A DNA stretch of 64,000 bases from Gamarada debralockiae (lineage: Eukaryota; Ascomycota; Leotiomycetes; Helotiales; Hyphodiscaceae): NCBI GenBank assembly GCA_002803225.1, contig NXFV01000330.1, forward strand, positions 38,265 through 102,264. The letters are read 5' to 3'. Within the stretch, counting starts at the first letter, position 1. Each line of letters starts with the position of its first letter. The notes under the pieces were generated by a model. That model was not told the DNA's origin, did no database searches, and worked only from the letters and a program-made list of their open reading frames with translations. A program made the translations under genes and the position numbers. This document shows, one piece after another, positions 44,565-56,861 of this stretch.

Positions 44565-46453
44565 CTAAAGATTCGCTCTCTCCTCTACCTTTGTCTCCTC
44601 AACCCCTGTCACATTCCCCGCAAAGTTAACCCCTGCATTAGAACGCACCGTCCCACTCTTCGTTAATAATCTCCGCCGTCCACCTCTTGAAGCTGGCCCG
44701 TCGTCGTCCACCTCGCGAATATAATAAGCCCAATCAGCCGTAGGATCCAGTTCCGTCTGGCTATATCCATTGCCCAACCACGCAAATCTGTTGCCCGTGT
44801 ACTTGATATCAAAATCCTCGACGCGCAACTCCATCATCGCTTCGATGTAATGCAATGTGGAGCCTGGCCACAAAGCAGTAATAGGTCCGTCTGGGCGGTT
44901 CTTGTACCACGAGCGACAAGGATCAGCCCATACGGATTGCGTCATGAATTCATCTTTATGCGCGATGAAATCGCTGACTGCTTCTTGTGTTGGAGCGAAT
45001 GTGCGGATGTTATGCGTTTGGTAGCGATCGACCCATTTTAACATGAAATCCGCTTGGGCTTCGATAGCTGACAGTACAGGCCCATTGCCAATAGGTGAGT
45101 TAGGTCCAAGGAAGATGAGGTAGTTGGGGAAGTTGGGCGCTGCCACTCCGAGATAGGATTGTGCTTCATCTTTCCATTCATCTTGGAGATTCTTGCCGTC
45201 GGGGCCGATGACTGGGAAGCGGGGTTTGAAGGTTGTGTCGAAGCCGGTCGCGCAGATGAGGACGTCGACGGGATATTCGTTGCCGTTGTCGCATAGACAG
45301 CCTTTTTCTGTCACTTGATTGATCTCTCCATATACGACCGTGACGTTTTCCTTTCCAAGGCTCTCGAGATAGCCAACACCAGGTGTCAGGCGTCGGCAAC
45401 CGACCGACCATTTAGGGATTAGGCGCTCTTCAAGATATTGGTTCTGCAGCTTGTCCTTCATCTGTGATAGCATGTAGTCGTGAGTATCATTGTTGGGCTT
45501 CGTGCCCTTGAGGAAGATGCCGAATTGGCCATTGAGTCCTCGCTCGATTACTTTGCGGTACTCAGTCAAGGCTCCGGGCTTTTGCTCGAAATCTCGACGT
45601 TCCTCGGCAGAGTAGATGTGTTGCTCAAGTCCTAGGACTGGTGAAACCCATGTTGGTTCGCGGATGAAGGTTGTGACGTGACTGGTTATTGGTTGGATTT
45701 TAGGGAGGACTTGGATACCAGAAGATCTGTGAAAGTTAGATATACTCGTCGGCGGGAGCTGGTGTGTTGTCTTACCCGTTTCCGATGAGCCCTACATGCT
45801 TGCCCGTCAAGTCTACACTATCATCCCAGCTTGCTGTGTGGAGAAGTGTCCCTTTGTAATCCTTCAATCCAGGAATGGCAGGCCAGCGCCAGTTGTTCAG
45901 GATCCCCGACGCATTGATCAAAATATCACAGTGGTTGGAGATCTCTTGACCGCTCTTCAAATCTCGAATCTTGACATCGTAACCACTTGTTTCGTTGTTC
46001 CAATACGCCCCAATTACTTGGTGTTCGGTTTTGATGTAATCCTTCAGGTGGTATTTCTCCGCAAATGCATCGAAATATGCGAAAATCTCTCGACTACCGG
46101 AGTACACTCCTGACCAGTCAAGTTTAGGTTCAAAACTCCATGTGTAGTTGTGAGAAGGAACGTCGCATGCACAACTGTATGCGTTAGAAGTGAACCTGAT
46201 TCATAAGGTGTAATGACGCTTACCCTGGGTATCGATTTTCAAACCACGTCCCCGAAACCTCAGGATTCTTCTCATAAACAGTCAGGGAGAAATTGCTGAA
46301 GTGCTTCTGTAGCTTATAGGCCATCAAAAGCCCAGATGCGCCAGCTCCTACGCAAATAATGTTGACATGCCTTTCAGCGTGAATTGGGCCTCTAAGCCGC
46401 TGGTGAGCATGATAGTCGGGTGATGTGTTCGTGGCATTTGTGAAGTCTGCCAT
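44565..46453 (-). CDS. Flavin-containing Baeyer-Villiger monooxygenase 2
   Basis: Class B monooxygenase of 596 residues, exons 46453-46224, 46174-45776 and 45726-44565. GAGASG is the FAD loop and GNGSSG (formed across the second intron) the NADPH loop. The BVMO fingerprint is present as YKGTLLHTASWD, with Tyr replacing the usual first Phe. The ATG at 46453 fits the family; the frame extends 45 codons upstream but that part is not protein-like. Its introns fall at positions different from those of BVMO1, so the two are old paralogs rather than a recent duplication. It should convert a ketone to an ester or lactone. Confidence 0.93.
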
Positions 46454-47653
46454 GTTCCGGGAATAGACATAGAATGATGAAGATGATCGAGAACAGTCCG
46501 ATCGAAGACAGCAAGATATAGCAAGAAATGTGGTTTGGCGAGTAAAATTGATCGAGTTGCTATCAGCTCCGCTGGGAAGCAATCTCAACTACTGTCATGA
46601 AACTTGCGGGTACGCTTTGCCTCCGGGTCGTGTACCAAAGGCCTGGAGCAAGCCAAGTGAAATGCATGGTGATTTGTGGAACCAGATCTGGGGGAACCGG
46701 GCCACTTGACTCAAGATGTCGGTCTAAATATAGTTTGAGGAGTCAGGCACTGTCAGAAGTTTTGTACGGGGAATGGTGGCGACATGGGGTAGGCATGTGC
46801 ATAAAGTCGCGGAACCCAGCCGTGGCAATTTATCAGCTCCAAGAACACCCCAACTTTCGGGGTCTGATTCCCCGTCTGCCGCGGAGACTCGTATCAATCA
46901 ATGGCGATATCAATGCGCCTGCTACAAGTACATCAGCCTCGAAGTCTAGTCTCAACTACAGAGATTTTTGGAAACAGCCCAGCAACTTGGCCAGGTCAAG
47001 GCACTCAAGGTTGTTCTCGTCGATCCATCGGCCCGACGGCAATGCCCCAATACCCCAGTGCGCTCTGTGGATACACCGTTTGCATGAAAGGTAAGGACAT
47101 CTACGCGAACTCTGTTGGTGGAGTTCCACTTGAATGCAAGAAGCGTCCCACGGAGTTGCAGGAAACTCTGTTCCGCGTTCTTTGAGGTTTGCCGAAAATT
47201 CAGTGGTCGGGAACCCTGTAAGCGCTGGGGCTTCAGCGTCTGGGAAGCAGTTTAGCGAGTCATTTCCCTGAAAGCACGTCCATTTCTTGAATCGCCAAAA
47301 GCCCCTTCGCCCAACCTTCCCCGCACACTGGATCACATCAAAGCGTAATGGTCCCGTGCACATTTAGGTACAAGCGTACCTGTCTACCATGAACGGGAAA
47401 ACGTTCTCCAGGTGGAATCAACACGTTGATCACGATCTCGGTTTACCCCGCAGCTATTCGTTGTGGCTTCAATGGGGAAGCAGCACAAGACGGAACCGCC
47501 ACCCCGCACGTGGGTCACTCTTCAGCCTTGAGGACCAGGCTGCAGCTAGAGAAGAATGTTTCTTTGTGCAAGACAACACATCTGCCTTTGCAGGTCGTTT
47601 GAAGCTTATCGTTGCAAGTTTTTGAATTCTTAACTGCGAATAACTTCACCAAA
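46454..47653. promoter_or_regulatory. Divergent intergenic, BVMO2 / PRISE-type reductase 2
   Basis: A 1.2-kb gap between head-to-head genes. Frames of up to 165 codons exist on both strands but have no family features. No repeat found. Confidence 0.4.
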
Positions 47654-48999
47654 ATGGGAGATTTGGGCCCCAAGTCAGTCAACCATGCCTTGATTTTTGG
47701 TATAACAAAATATCCTCCCAATCGCATAAGAAGCACCTAACATCATCCCAGGTGCCAGTGGAATCACAGGATGGGCCATCACAAACGCCCTCATCAATGG
47801 ATACCCAGATGAAACCACATTCTCGAAAGTCACTGCTCTCACAAATCGGCCATTGACTACAGAAGTGGCGCAATGGCCTGCGTCTGATAAACTTCAGGTT
47901 GTGTCCGGTCTGGACTTGTTGACTGAGAAGGGTCAAGAAGGGTTGGAAGCAGAAATGAAGGCAAAAGTCCAAGGAATTGAGACCGTAACTCATGTCTTCT
48001 TCTTTGGTGAGTGACATGTGTCGACTTTGATGCAAGTCTGCTAACACCATTTCAGCATACATTATGGACCTAGACCCGGACAAGGAAATCGCCATCAATG
48101 TCAAGCTTCTCGATCGGGCGGTAACAGCAATCGAACATCTCGCGCCAAACCTCAAGTTTGTGGTATTGCCAACCGGAACGAAGGTATATTCCTGTATTCG
48201 AGATACATTACATCCAATTTATGAACAATTGTAGGCATACGGAGTCCATTTGATTAACGACATGCCCTTCACCCCGCCTCTCGCTGAATCAATGCCTCGT
48301 CTGCCTGAACCGCACGCCTCACAAATATTCTACTACGCACAAGTTGATCATCTTGCCAAAGTATCAAAAGGGAAAGAATGGAAGTATTGCGAAATCATGC
48401 CCGACATGATCGTTGGTTTTGTACCCAACAACAACATTTACTGTCTGGCGCAAACCCTCAGCACCTACCTCTCCTTGTACGCTGCAGTGGAAGGCAAAGG
48501 AGCCAAATGCGCATTCCCTGGAACTGAGAAAAGCTGGGTGATCAAGAGCAATGATTCAAGTCAAGACTTGGTGGCCAAATTCTCCATATATGCAAGCTTG
48601 CACCCCGAAATCACGCACGGCGAGCGATACAATGCCGCAGACAACTCTGTCCCATCTTCATGGTCTAATAAGTGGCCGATAATCTGCGAGTACTTCGGTC
48701 TGAAAGGAACACCACCTCCACCAGGAGGCTCAGGTCCACAGCCTGGCAAATATATCGAAAATCACCTGACGGAATGGAAGAAGCTAGAGCAAGAAAAGGG
48801 ATTACAAACGGGGCGAGTGGGAAATGAGAGAAGTTTTGGAGGGTTTCAGTATTTCATTATGACCACGTTTGACTTCGATCGCGATTTGGATATGAGTAAA
48901 TGTCACAAGGCGTGGGGAGATAAGAAGGAAGAGACGGATGTGAAGGGTGCGTGGTGGAAGGCATTTGACAGATTTCGGAAGGCTAAGATCATTCCATGA
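47654..48999 (+). CDS. PRISE-type NAD(P)-dependent reductase 2
   Basis: Second member of the progesterone 5beta-reductase/iridoid synthase-like group, about 398 residues. Introns are 47700-47751, 48007-48055 and 48184-48234. The cofactor loop FGASGITGW is assembled across the first intron. VVLPTGTKAYG contains the active-site Tyr region, followed by MPDMIVGFVPNN, WVIKSNDSSQD and an FDFDRDLDMSK end. The second intron falls between HVFFF and AYIMD, matching the single intron of the paralog at 24158-25381. It faces BVMO2, so an enone-reductase plus BVMO pairing is plausible. Confidence 0.87.
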
Positions 49000-49482
49000 G
49001 CACATCTCTTTCAGTTAAAGGAATATGAAGGATATATTCTGGATGTTTGTAAACGCAGCGCTGAGGTAGTTGCATTCAAAATCATCGCTGTTCATTTTTA
49101 CCCTTTATTCCTGATACACGGCGTAAATGCAAGATGACAGGAGGATTTTGCTTCCCAAAACATCATATTCTTAGCTGTCAAAAGAAAGTTTATTGTAGAG
49201 GTCTCGCATCCCGGCTCGTTGCAGTGTAAAATAATCCTTAAATTATTATCCACCTTCCTGTTCTGGTACCCTAAAGACGATAGTTTGCCAGGCACCAGCC
49301 TGTGAGGATCGTGAAAGTGCAAAACACATCAACTCGATGCATTTCAGTAGTTTACCACACCTCGTACATTTCGCGGAGTTTCCAGGAATCTACATATAAT
49401 TTCATACAAATAGGCTCATTAACGAACTCTATCACTCAATTCCACGACTTCCAAACCCCACTCCCTCCCTCAACCATTCACA
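49000..49482. other. Intergenic
   Basis: About 480 bp between tandem genes; no gene or repeat recognised. Confidence 0.45.
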
Positions 49483-51341
49483 ATGGCACCAGCATTTAAC
49501 CCTCTCACATCGACTGCCCTCGAGCTCCAATGTCACCTCAGGTCCGGGTCCCTGACAAGCGTCCAAATTATCGAGACCTATCTAGCGCAAGTAGAAAAAC
49601 ATAACCATGCCGGGCAGAAATTGAACGCCATAATCAACGTCGCACCACGAGAATCTCTGCTCGCCCAAGCTCAAAACTTGGATCAAGAAAGGAAGGATGG
49701 AAAGCTTAGGGGTCCGTTGCATGGCCTGCCCACTATCGTGAAAGATTGCTTCACATTCGCTGCGGAAGTGGGGCTGACGACTACTGTGGGCAGTCATGTG
49801 TTTGCGAGAGAGAAGGCGAAGGGAAATGCGGTTGTCATTCAGCAGCTGGTCGATCAAGGGTTATGATTTTGGGGACTGCGAATTTGACTGTAAGTCAAGG
49901 TTCTTCAGGTCTTGTTGATGAGTGCTAATAAAGAAAAGGAATTTTGTGGGCACAGGTTTGTGCATCAGAAGCCAATCTAGTTCTGAGACGAAGTTAATGG
50001 TGCTCAGAGGAGAAAACATGACAGCAGGCTATTCAGCCTATGGAGGTCAAACACGCTCAGCATTCGATACCTCGCCACCAGGAGGCCAATTACCGAATTG
50101 GCTCGGAGCTGTAAGCCTCCTTCCGCCCTTTCAACCCAAACTAACAGTGCCACAGACAGCAGGTGGTTCCTCAGCCGGCTCCGGCGTAGGTGTTTCCGCA
50201 GGCTTCGTCCCCTTCTCCATCGGTACTGAAACCGGAGGTTCCCTCGTTTATCCAGCCAGCAAAGCAGGACTTTACGCCATGCGTCCTACTATAGGCTCTG
50301 TCTCAGCGAAAGGGTGCTTTAGAATCAGTCGCAGTTTCGACGGGATCGGAGCCATGGCGAAGACGCCTGGTGATTTGGCGCTGCTGATAGAAATTATTTT
50401 GACTGCAGAGGCGAAGAAGAAGATTCCGAAAGGTGGGTTTGAGAGTGTTATGAAGGGAAGTTGGAACGGGATGAAGATTGGGTTTGTGGAGAGCACGTGG
50501 GGTGGTGGGGATAAAGGCAAATGGGGGAAGGGTCCTGTTGTGAGTTGACTTGCAAAAGATTGTGTGAGAGAGGCTGATGAGAACAGAAGTTGAAATATGA
50601 GAGTGCTGTGAAGACGATCCGGGAGCATGGCGCATATGTTCTTTACCCTGCGAGCCCACCCGATCCAGACACTCTCGAACACAAAAACCTAAAGATGAAA
50701 GACGTCGCATGTATGTAACTCCCCTTGACTTCCATTCAAACTGACCGCAAAAAGATCACGAGTTCAACGTCGTAATCAAAGAATTCTGCAACGAGTTTGA
50801 AAGCCCGAAAGTAAGGACCGTGGAAGATATCATCAAGTTCAACGAAGAGCACAGAGACATTGCCTTAGCGGAACGTATGACCCCTTCTATCCAAAATCTG
50901 AAGCCGAAAAGTAAGCTAACGATTCTCAGCTCACACAACTCAACGAGGCCTCGAAGGTAGCCGCGACTCAAAACTTACAGACGCTGAATCAGATGCCATA
51001 TACGCACAGCTCAAACGCTTGGCAGGCAAAGACGGGATGGAGAAATACATGCGAGAGAACGACATCGAGATGCTTGTCGCGGGTTCAGATTGCCGTTTGA
51101 TTAGCTTCACTGCTTATGCTGGCAAGTCTCATCTCGGTTATACCATGAGTAGGTGGGAGGATCAAGCTAACGGTAGTTAGGCTATCCAAGTGCAACTGTC
51201 CCATTGGGAAATCAGGATGATGGAAGTCCGTTTGGATTGTTCTTGTTGGTGAGAGACGGCAGAGAGGATTTGTTGTTTAGATTTATGTGTGCGTTCGAGG
51301 CTACTATGCCGAAGATTAAGGGGCCAGATTTGTCATTCTAG
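49483..51341 (+). pseudogene. Amidase-signature enzyme with a single-base frameshift
   Basis: Amidase (AS family) gene with introns at 49890-49938, 49956-50007, 50111-50155, 50540-50586, 50711-50754, 50875-50929 and 51122-51180. The catalytic Lys is in LPTIVKDCF, the bridging Ser in AGGSSAGSGVG and the nucleophile Ser in GTETGGSLV. The C-terminal GYPSATVPLG follows a GC-AG intron. One base is missing between 49860 and 49864: the frame hits TGA at 49864, while MILGTANLT continues in the next frame. Everything after is intact with good splice sites, so this is a young lesion or a sequence error. If functional it would hydrolyse amide bonds. Confidence 0.8.
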
Positions 51342-51379
51342 AACTGAGAATTTGCGAGCCATGAGATGGTGAGCTAGTC

Positions 51380-52240
51380 ATCATAGACTCGGAGGCTCAA
51401 CCTCTCCTCTTGAAGCAGAAAATATTTCCCAAAGTTCTTATCCAATAATGGCGGGTGCCTCTTCAAGCCCCTCGCCAGTTTCTCAGCTGCCACGGCCCCA
51501 ACATACAATGGATCAATACTCTCTCTCATAATCCTTTCTAGATCTGGCAGGAATTAAAATGCCTCATTGATTGCTTACTTCAAGTGTTCTTGAGCATGAA
51601 CTGAGGCACCTCCGGCAATGATTGTTGCTGTGAGGGTATCAAGCATCGTGTCTTCGCCTAGAATGACGAAATCTAAAAGCGCGAATTGGATCTGCGCGTA
51701 GTGCCATTGCGAGGCGCGGGTTTTCTTCACTTGTCAGCTGGTTTAACGCTATTTTCGAGAAAATGAAAAGAGAGGGGAACTGAAGTTGTGGGTTATAGTT
51801 GCTACGGAGGGAAGACCACGTACCGAGATTCCCGCCCTCTATTTCCTTTCTCCAAGGCCTTGAAAGAACACACGTCTCGAATTAGTTGCCAGGAATTTGT
51901 GATCAGGCATCTCGATCAGCGTCAGATACCCCCAGCTGCATTCCACCACAAGCACCAAGAATTCTCGATTGTGATAATCATCAACCGTATACAGATGCCG
52001 CCGCAGCCAAAGTTCAGATCCGTGCAGACGTTGATATCGAACGCCAAACGCGTCATGGGTCCGAATTGGCGGAATTGGATGCTGAAAAGACCAAAGACAT
52101 GATTTGCTGCGCTGTAGAGGCCATTGCGGGGGTCATAACAGCTGAAATACGTTGGTGTTAGGAGTGCTATTTGTTGGCAGGTACGGTGATATCTGGTGAG
52201 ACGTACGAGCTCCGAATTCGGTAGCCGAGAAGTCATCGGA
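51380..52240 (-). pseudogene. Decayed gene, possibly Hsp70/actin-like ATPase type
   Basis: On the minus strand a broken protein-like sequence is readable: MTPAMASTAQQIMSL then a stop, GSELWLRRHLYTVDDYHNRE and LTLIEMPDHKFLATNSRR ending in a stop near 51862, SEENPRLAMALRADPI, then IQFALLDFVILGEDTMLD in another frame, and finally ERIMRESIDPLYVGAVAAEK to a stop near 51382. At least three frames are needed. The DPLYVGAVAAEKLAR stretch recalls the C-terminal end of fungal Hsp70-like (actin-like ATPase) proteins. The assignment is tentative; decay is clear. Confidence 0.4.
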
Positions 52241-53641
52241 GACCGAAGCGTTAGGTCTAATCTGTATATATAAGGGAAGGGTTGAACTTCATATGAAAGG
52301 GTAGAGATTTTGAATTGAAGCTTTCAAAGCCTATTTTGTACTAGCGCCATATGCACCTCAGTATCAGGGTACTCATAACAACACTATTACTTTGAATTCG
52401 TGCTCGAGTGTCTGCAAGAGGAAGTATTGCATGCTTGCATGCTGTTGAAGGTAGACAGGAAGATGGCTTGGGTATGAGATTCGTTATAGTTGGAATTAAG
52501 GACTGAGATTTCTATGTTGTTTTGGAGGGACGATCGTTCACCTCCTTGACTGTTTCGAATTATGAGGGCATTCATTTGTACGCCATCTGCACGTTTCAAC
52601 TTACAATGTCCGCTCTTGATCTCGTAACATTTCGGCGAAGAAATCTTGGTACACCCAGTCTTCTCCAAGTTTTCCTATGATCACGGACTCATTCTAAGAG
52701 TCTATGTATGCCGCTGTCTAAATTCAAGATAAGTGTCTGGCAACTAAGACAGGAAAAGATGCTTGCGTGTACCGTGTGCCGAGACTAATTCCACCAGTGT
52801 ACCTGGGATTCTGTCTCAAGCTTCGATGTAGCTCAACAATGAGTTGAAACGTACTAGTTAATTCCTCCATTTCAGCAAAAACAACTAACATGGATGCAAG
52901 TAGCATTAACCCAAACATAATTGTGAGCATTTTCAGAGTAGCAAATCTACCAGACACGAGACGCCGCTAGGCTAGCGGAGGTATTCGTACTCTTGGAGAT
53001 GGGGAATTGGAGCGCGACTTGCAAATCAACTTCATACCCGCATCAAGACCTGAAATTTGAACAGAACTCCAATCCTGAGGTCCAATGTTGGTGGCTTCTC
53101 TGATGAAACGATTGCCTAGGACTTCGACGTAGGTTGGCGGCGAGGTCGTCATGACGTGACTTCCTCAAGCCCCTGATATAGATCCTTCCTACCTTAGTTA
53201 GATGCTCCTTGCAAACAAGAAGCTAGGTGCTGACTTCTGGTCATGGACTGGTCGTTAGAGTCGAGAGCTTCTACCTTGCGATGTGGAAGTTGACTTCTAT
53301 ACCCAGAAGTGGCCGAGGAGCGCATTCCCCGTTCCAAGAGAGTTCATACAGTATGGCTGGATCGAGTGTATTTTCAGTGAAAATCGAATTGACTACAAAA
53401 ACTAACATGGCAACAATATCTCTCTATAATTGGGAAGGTAAATTAAAGTCTATGCTTCGCCTTTAGAGGGTCGAAGTGAGAATACCCGTCATTCAGCATG
53501 ACAGTTTACAGTACGTTCAACTGTTCTTAGCATTTGGATGGGCTGCGTTTCCAACACTTGTATCTTGGGTTCTTCGCAATTTCTTTGAAGTTGTTATTGT
53601 GGGGCCCGTATTTTTATAGTTTTGGAATTGCAGCATTTGTG
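52241..53641. other. Intergenic
   Basis: About 1.4 kb. Two adjacent minus-strand frames at 52967-53152 and 52724-52957 might form a small two-exon gene with a hydrophobic segment (MLTIMFGLMLLASMLVVFA), but I cannot support it. No repeat seen. Confidence 0.4.
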
Positions 53642-55655
53642 CTAGACTTCCACGATACGGTCATTTTCACAATCCAATTGGAATGCCCAGGTTGACCTCT
53701 CCCTCTTCTTACCCTTCCCGATCACAGGAGCTTTGAAGAACTCCAAGTAGTCGTCATACTTGCCATCGACTCCATAACCGGCTCCTAATGGACTGCTGCA
53801 AACAAACTTTTCGGTCTCATTCTCGTCTTCGTCGATGAAGTCTTCGTCCTCATACTCTCGAGGTGTGACACAATCATCATGTGCACTGGGTGACGAGGAT
53901 GGTGCAATATGGTACTCGAGATCTTCCTGACTCTCGAACTTGGGAGTTTCCAATTCTCCTGTGTGAAGTGGTTGGACGATCTCAGTTTGTTGAGGGGCGA
54001 AAACCCGCTGGGGAAGCGCCAACAGAGGAGCTGGCGGTTGCGTCCAAGTCGGTGAGAAGTTCGAAACCAGCATTTCATCACAACACCAACACAGCTTTGC
54101 CTTCTCCACAAAAGCTTCCGCATTCTTTCGAATCTTTAACTCCTCAATCCACTCCTCTGAATCGACGTCGTCGCTTCCCAGCTCGAAATCGTCAAGTGAC
54201 AGCATTTCAACGTTGCAGTCCTCTCTCTTGATCCTCATTGGCCTCGCCCAGCCTGACCCAGATTCAAGACTCAAGGTTCGATCGCAGATGAATATCGTCC
54301 ACCAAACTCTTCTTTCTAGGTGTTTGCGTCTTGAGTTGAGCTGTTGGTGTGAGGAGGTTCGGTTTAGGCCCAAGGAATAAGACATCGAGATTGCAAGGCC
54401 AAGCCAATGCCAGGAGTCTTTCGTATTGTCAAAGGAAGGAGGGATGAGGGTCATCAGGAGGAGAGATTGGATTATCGAGAGTCGGTCGGTGGAGGTGTCG
54501 AAGTCGTACAGCAACTATATATCAATGGATTAGCTGATATTCGGAGTGGAAACATGTGGATAGAAATACCCGGGCTCTCCCAAAGAACGCTTTCTTTGCG
54601 CCTTCCCTTGTCCTGTACCCGGCCTCTCTCAACGCTTTCATACCCACATAATCCACCCCTGCAGACATTATCGCCTGAAAGAGTAGTAAGTGAATTGAAC
54701 TCCTTCCCGTATCCTCTCGTTCGATGCCTTTTCCTTTCGCTCCATCCAGTCCCGGAGATCCGTATTTAACCACTGACAGAAGGTCTTCGAGATCCAGCAG
54801 TGGGAAGTTTGGATGCACGAATTCGACGTACGCTTTCAGGAGAGCGATTTGTAAGTTTTCGGGGGGTAATGTAAGAGCATCGCGGGAATGGAGATAGGTG
54901 AGATCGTGAGGGTCAAGGTGACGCGGAAACGGTGCGAATATGGTAGGGAGTTTTGGGAGTTGGGACGAAGCAGTTCGATGAGTTGGAGCTGAGACGAGGG
55001 GTGATGCCAGCTGAATCCAGGATTTTATTCTTGAGGATGTGGTAGGAAGTAAAGAGGTGTCGGCTTGGAGTGTGCTGGTGCTCGATGCGGGGAGAAACTC
55101 GGCGAGTGGGTGTTCTAAAATATCCATTCCATTGGGTGCCAGTTGGGTCTCAGCCATCAATTGAGCACGTTCGAATATAGGATCTCGGATGCTTGCGGTT
55201 TTTTGAGAGTCTGGCTTCGAAGGAGATTCGAGTTCCATGCTCCTCATGCAATCTCCACCTTCGGCATTGAAGCTCGAATTTCGCATGCTCTGCTCCCTCT
55301 GCTCTCGTTCTATCCTTTCTCGCGCTGATCTATTTTCATTTAGCATCATATGTTTGGTGATACCCCAGAAGACGTACTTTTGGCGTCGACTTAGAGGTAA
55401 GACGCAATCCACCTCATCATGACTGCAATTGCTACACGGCGCGCCATGAGCCACAATATTGCATCTCACCTTCCTCGTCCTGCAAGCACCACATGCTCGC
55501 GAGGAGCGCTTTTTCCCTCTTCGTTTCGAGATTGGTCGCTGTTGAACTTGTGGGAGAGATTCGGGGGCTGGTGATGCGGTGGGAGACGTGAGGAATGGAG
55601 AGGGTGAGGCGGCATTGAGGAGGAGTTGAGAGAGATTGTAGTCTTTGTCGTCCAT
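53642..55655 (-). CDS. Zn2Cys6 fungal transcription factor 2
   Basis: Nuclear regulator of 652 residues, exons 55655-54570 and 54514-53642. The zinc cluster near residues 54-83 is complete: CGACRTRKVRC, then CSNCSHDEVDC. It is preceded by a basic RRGKKRSSR stretch that may serve as nuclear signal. A fungal-specific transcription factor domain follows (AYVEFVHPNFPLLD, then AISMSYSLGLNR and RRVWWTIFICDRTLSLESG), with an acidic tail DEDFIDEDENETEKF that could be an activation region. The ATG at 55655 (MDDKDYN) is preferred to the upstream in-frame ATG. It lies near the amidase, transporter and SDR and may regulate the right wing. Confidence 0.93.
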
Positions 55656-56861
55656 GATGAATGATCTGATATGACAAGAGCCTTGTCCTTTGTTGATATT
55701 CAACCAGAGCCTAGGATATGGAAAAAAAAGATTTTGTAACAGAAGCAGTTGAAATTGATCGACATGTTACCCCAATAATTACCCCACTAGAGATCAATTC
55801 GCGGCCGATAACAAAATTCCAATCACATCAGCATGGACTCAGACCGCATAGCCTTGCTGTGCAGCCTCGCCTTCCTAGTGGCTCCTTCCTTGGAGCGCTG
55901 CGGCGGACGAGTACCTGCAGGCTCTCGAGGAAATACATTCCCGGCATTTCGGTCCAGCTCGGCAACAAGTCCATCGCAATTTAGGAGAATGAGCGACGGA
56001 ATTCAAGTCGAGATCCGCTCTTCCGATAGAGATTTCTGTGAGAATAATGGATTGAGAGTTTGGAATAAGAGCAGCGAAGAGTTTAGATATCTAGATCTAG
56101 ATTCTTTGATGATGTTGCGAAGAAAGAAAGGAGCGAGGAACGCGAGAGAAAATTTTGGGATGTTGTTGCCCGAATCAGCAAAGATTTGGCACGTGAGCTC
56201 ACTGACTCGCTGAGCTACGGCTGTATTTCCAGGCTTTGATCGTTAAACTGGCCCGCGAGATCGTTCTTGAAATCCGCTGAACTGCTGCACACCGCGTTAT
56301 TCGGAATAAAAGACCCCCATCGTCCAGATGCGGTGACTGATCTGGAACTTTAGAGAAACAATACTGGTATGAAGAAAATATCCTGATTCCATATCCAAAG
56401 TAGTTGAGTGATCCATAAGATAGCTTCTCCCAGAAGCTTCTACATATCGTCAATCGTTCACAGAGTCAGCATTGTGGGACCATGTATTCCAAAACAGGAG
56501 CATTGGGAGGGTATTGATCATAGCGTCATATAATTACTTTTTGCACACGATTTTGTTGCACGTCGTAGTGAAGTATTTTGTACAGCCCAGGACCTTGTAA
56601 AATATCGTGAGCTCCGATGCATGCCAGGGGTGTGGCATCCATCAGAAAAAGGAGCGTGTCTCATGAATCAGGAACCGCATATCATTTAAAAACAAGCGGG
56701 CCATACCTCAAACGATTTCCTCAAGCATACTGAATTCATAAATTTCGACTACATACCATGTTTTCAACATTCAGTCCCTGAGTGTAACCTTTCAAATCCA
56801 TAAAAGCCAATTGAAGACAATAAAACTCATGACGTTTTCCAATCCACAAACTTCAATGGCT
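55656..56861. other. Intergenic
   Basis: About 1.2 kb between the regulator start and the transporter stop. No gene or repeat recognised. Confidence 0.45.
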
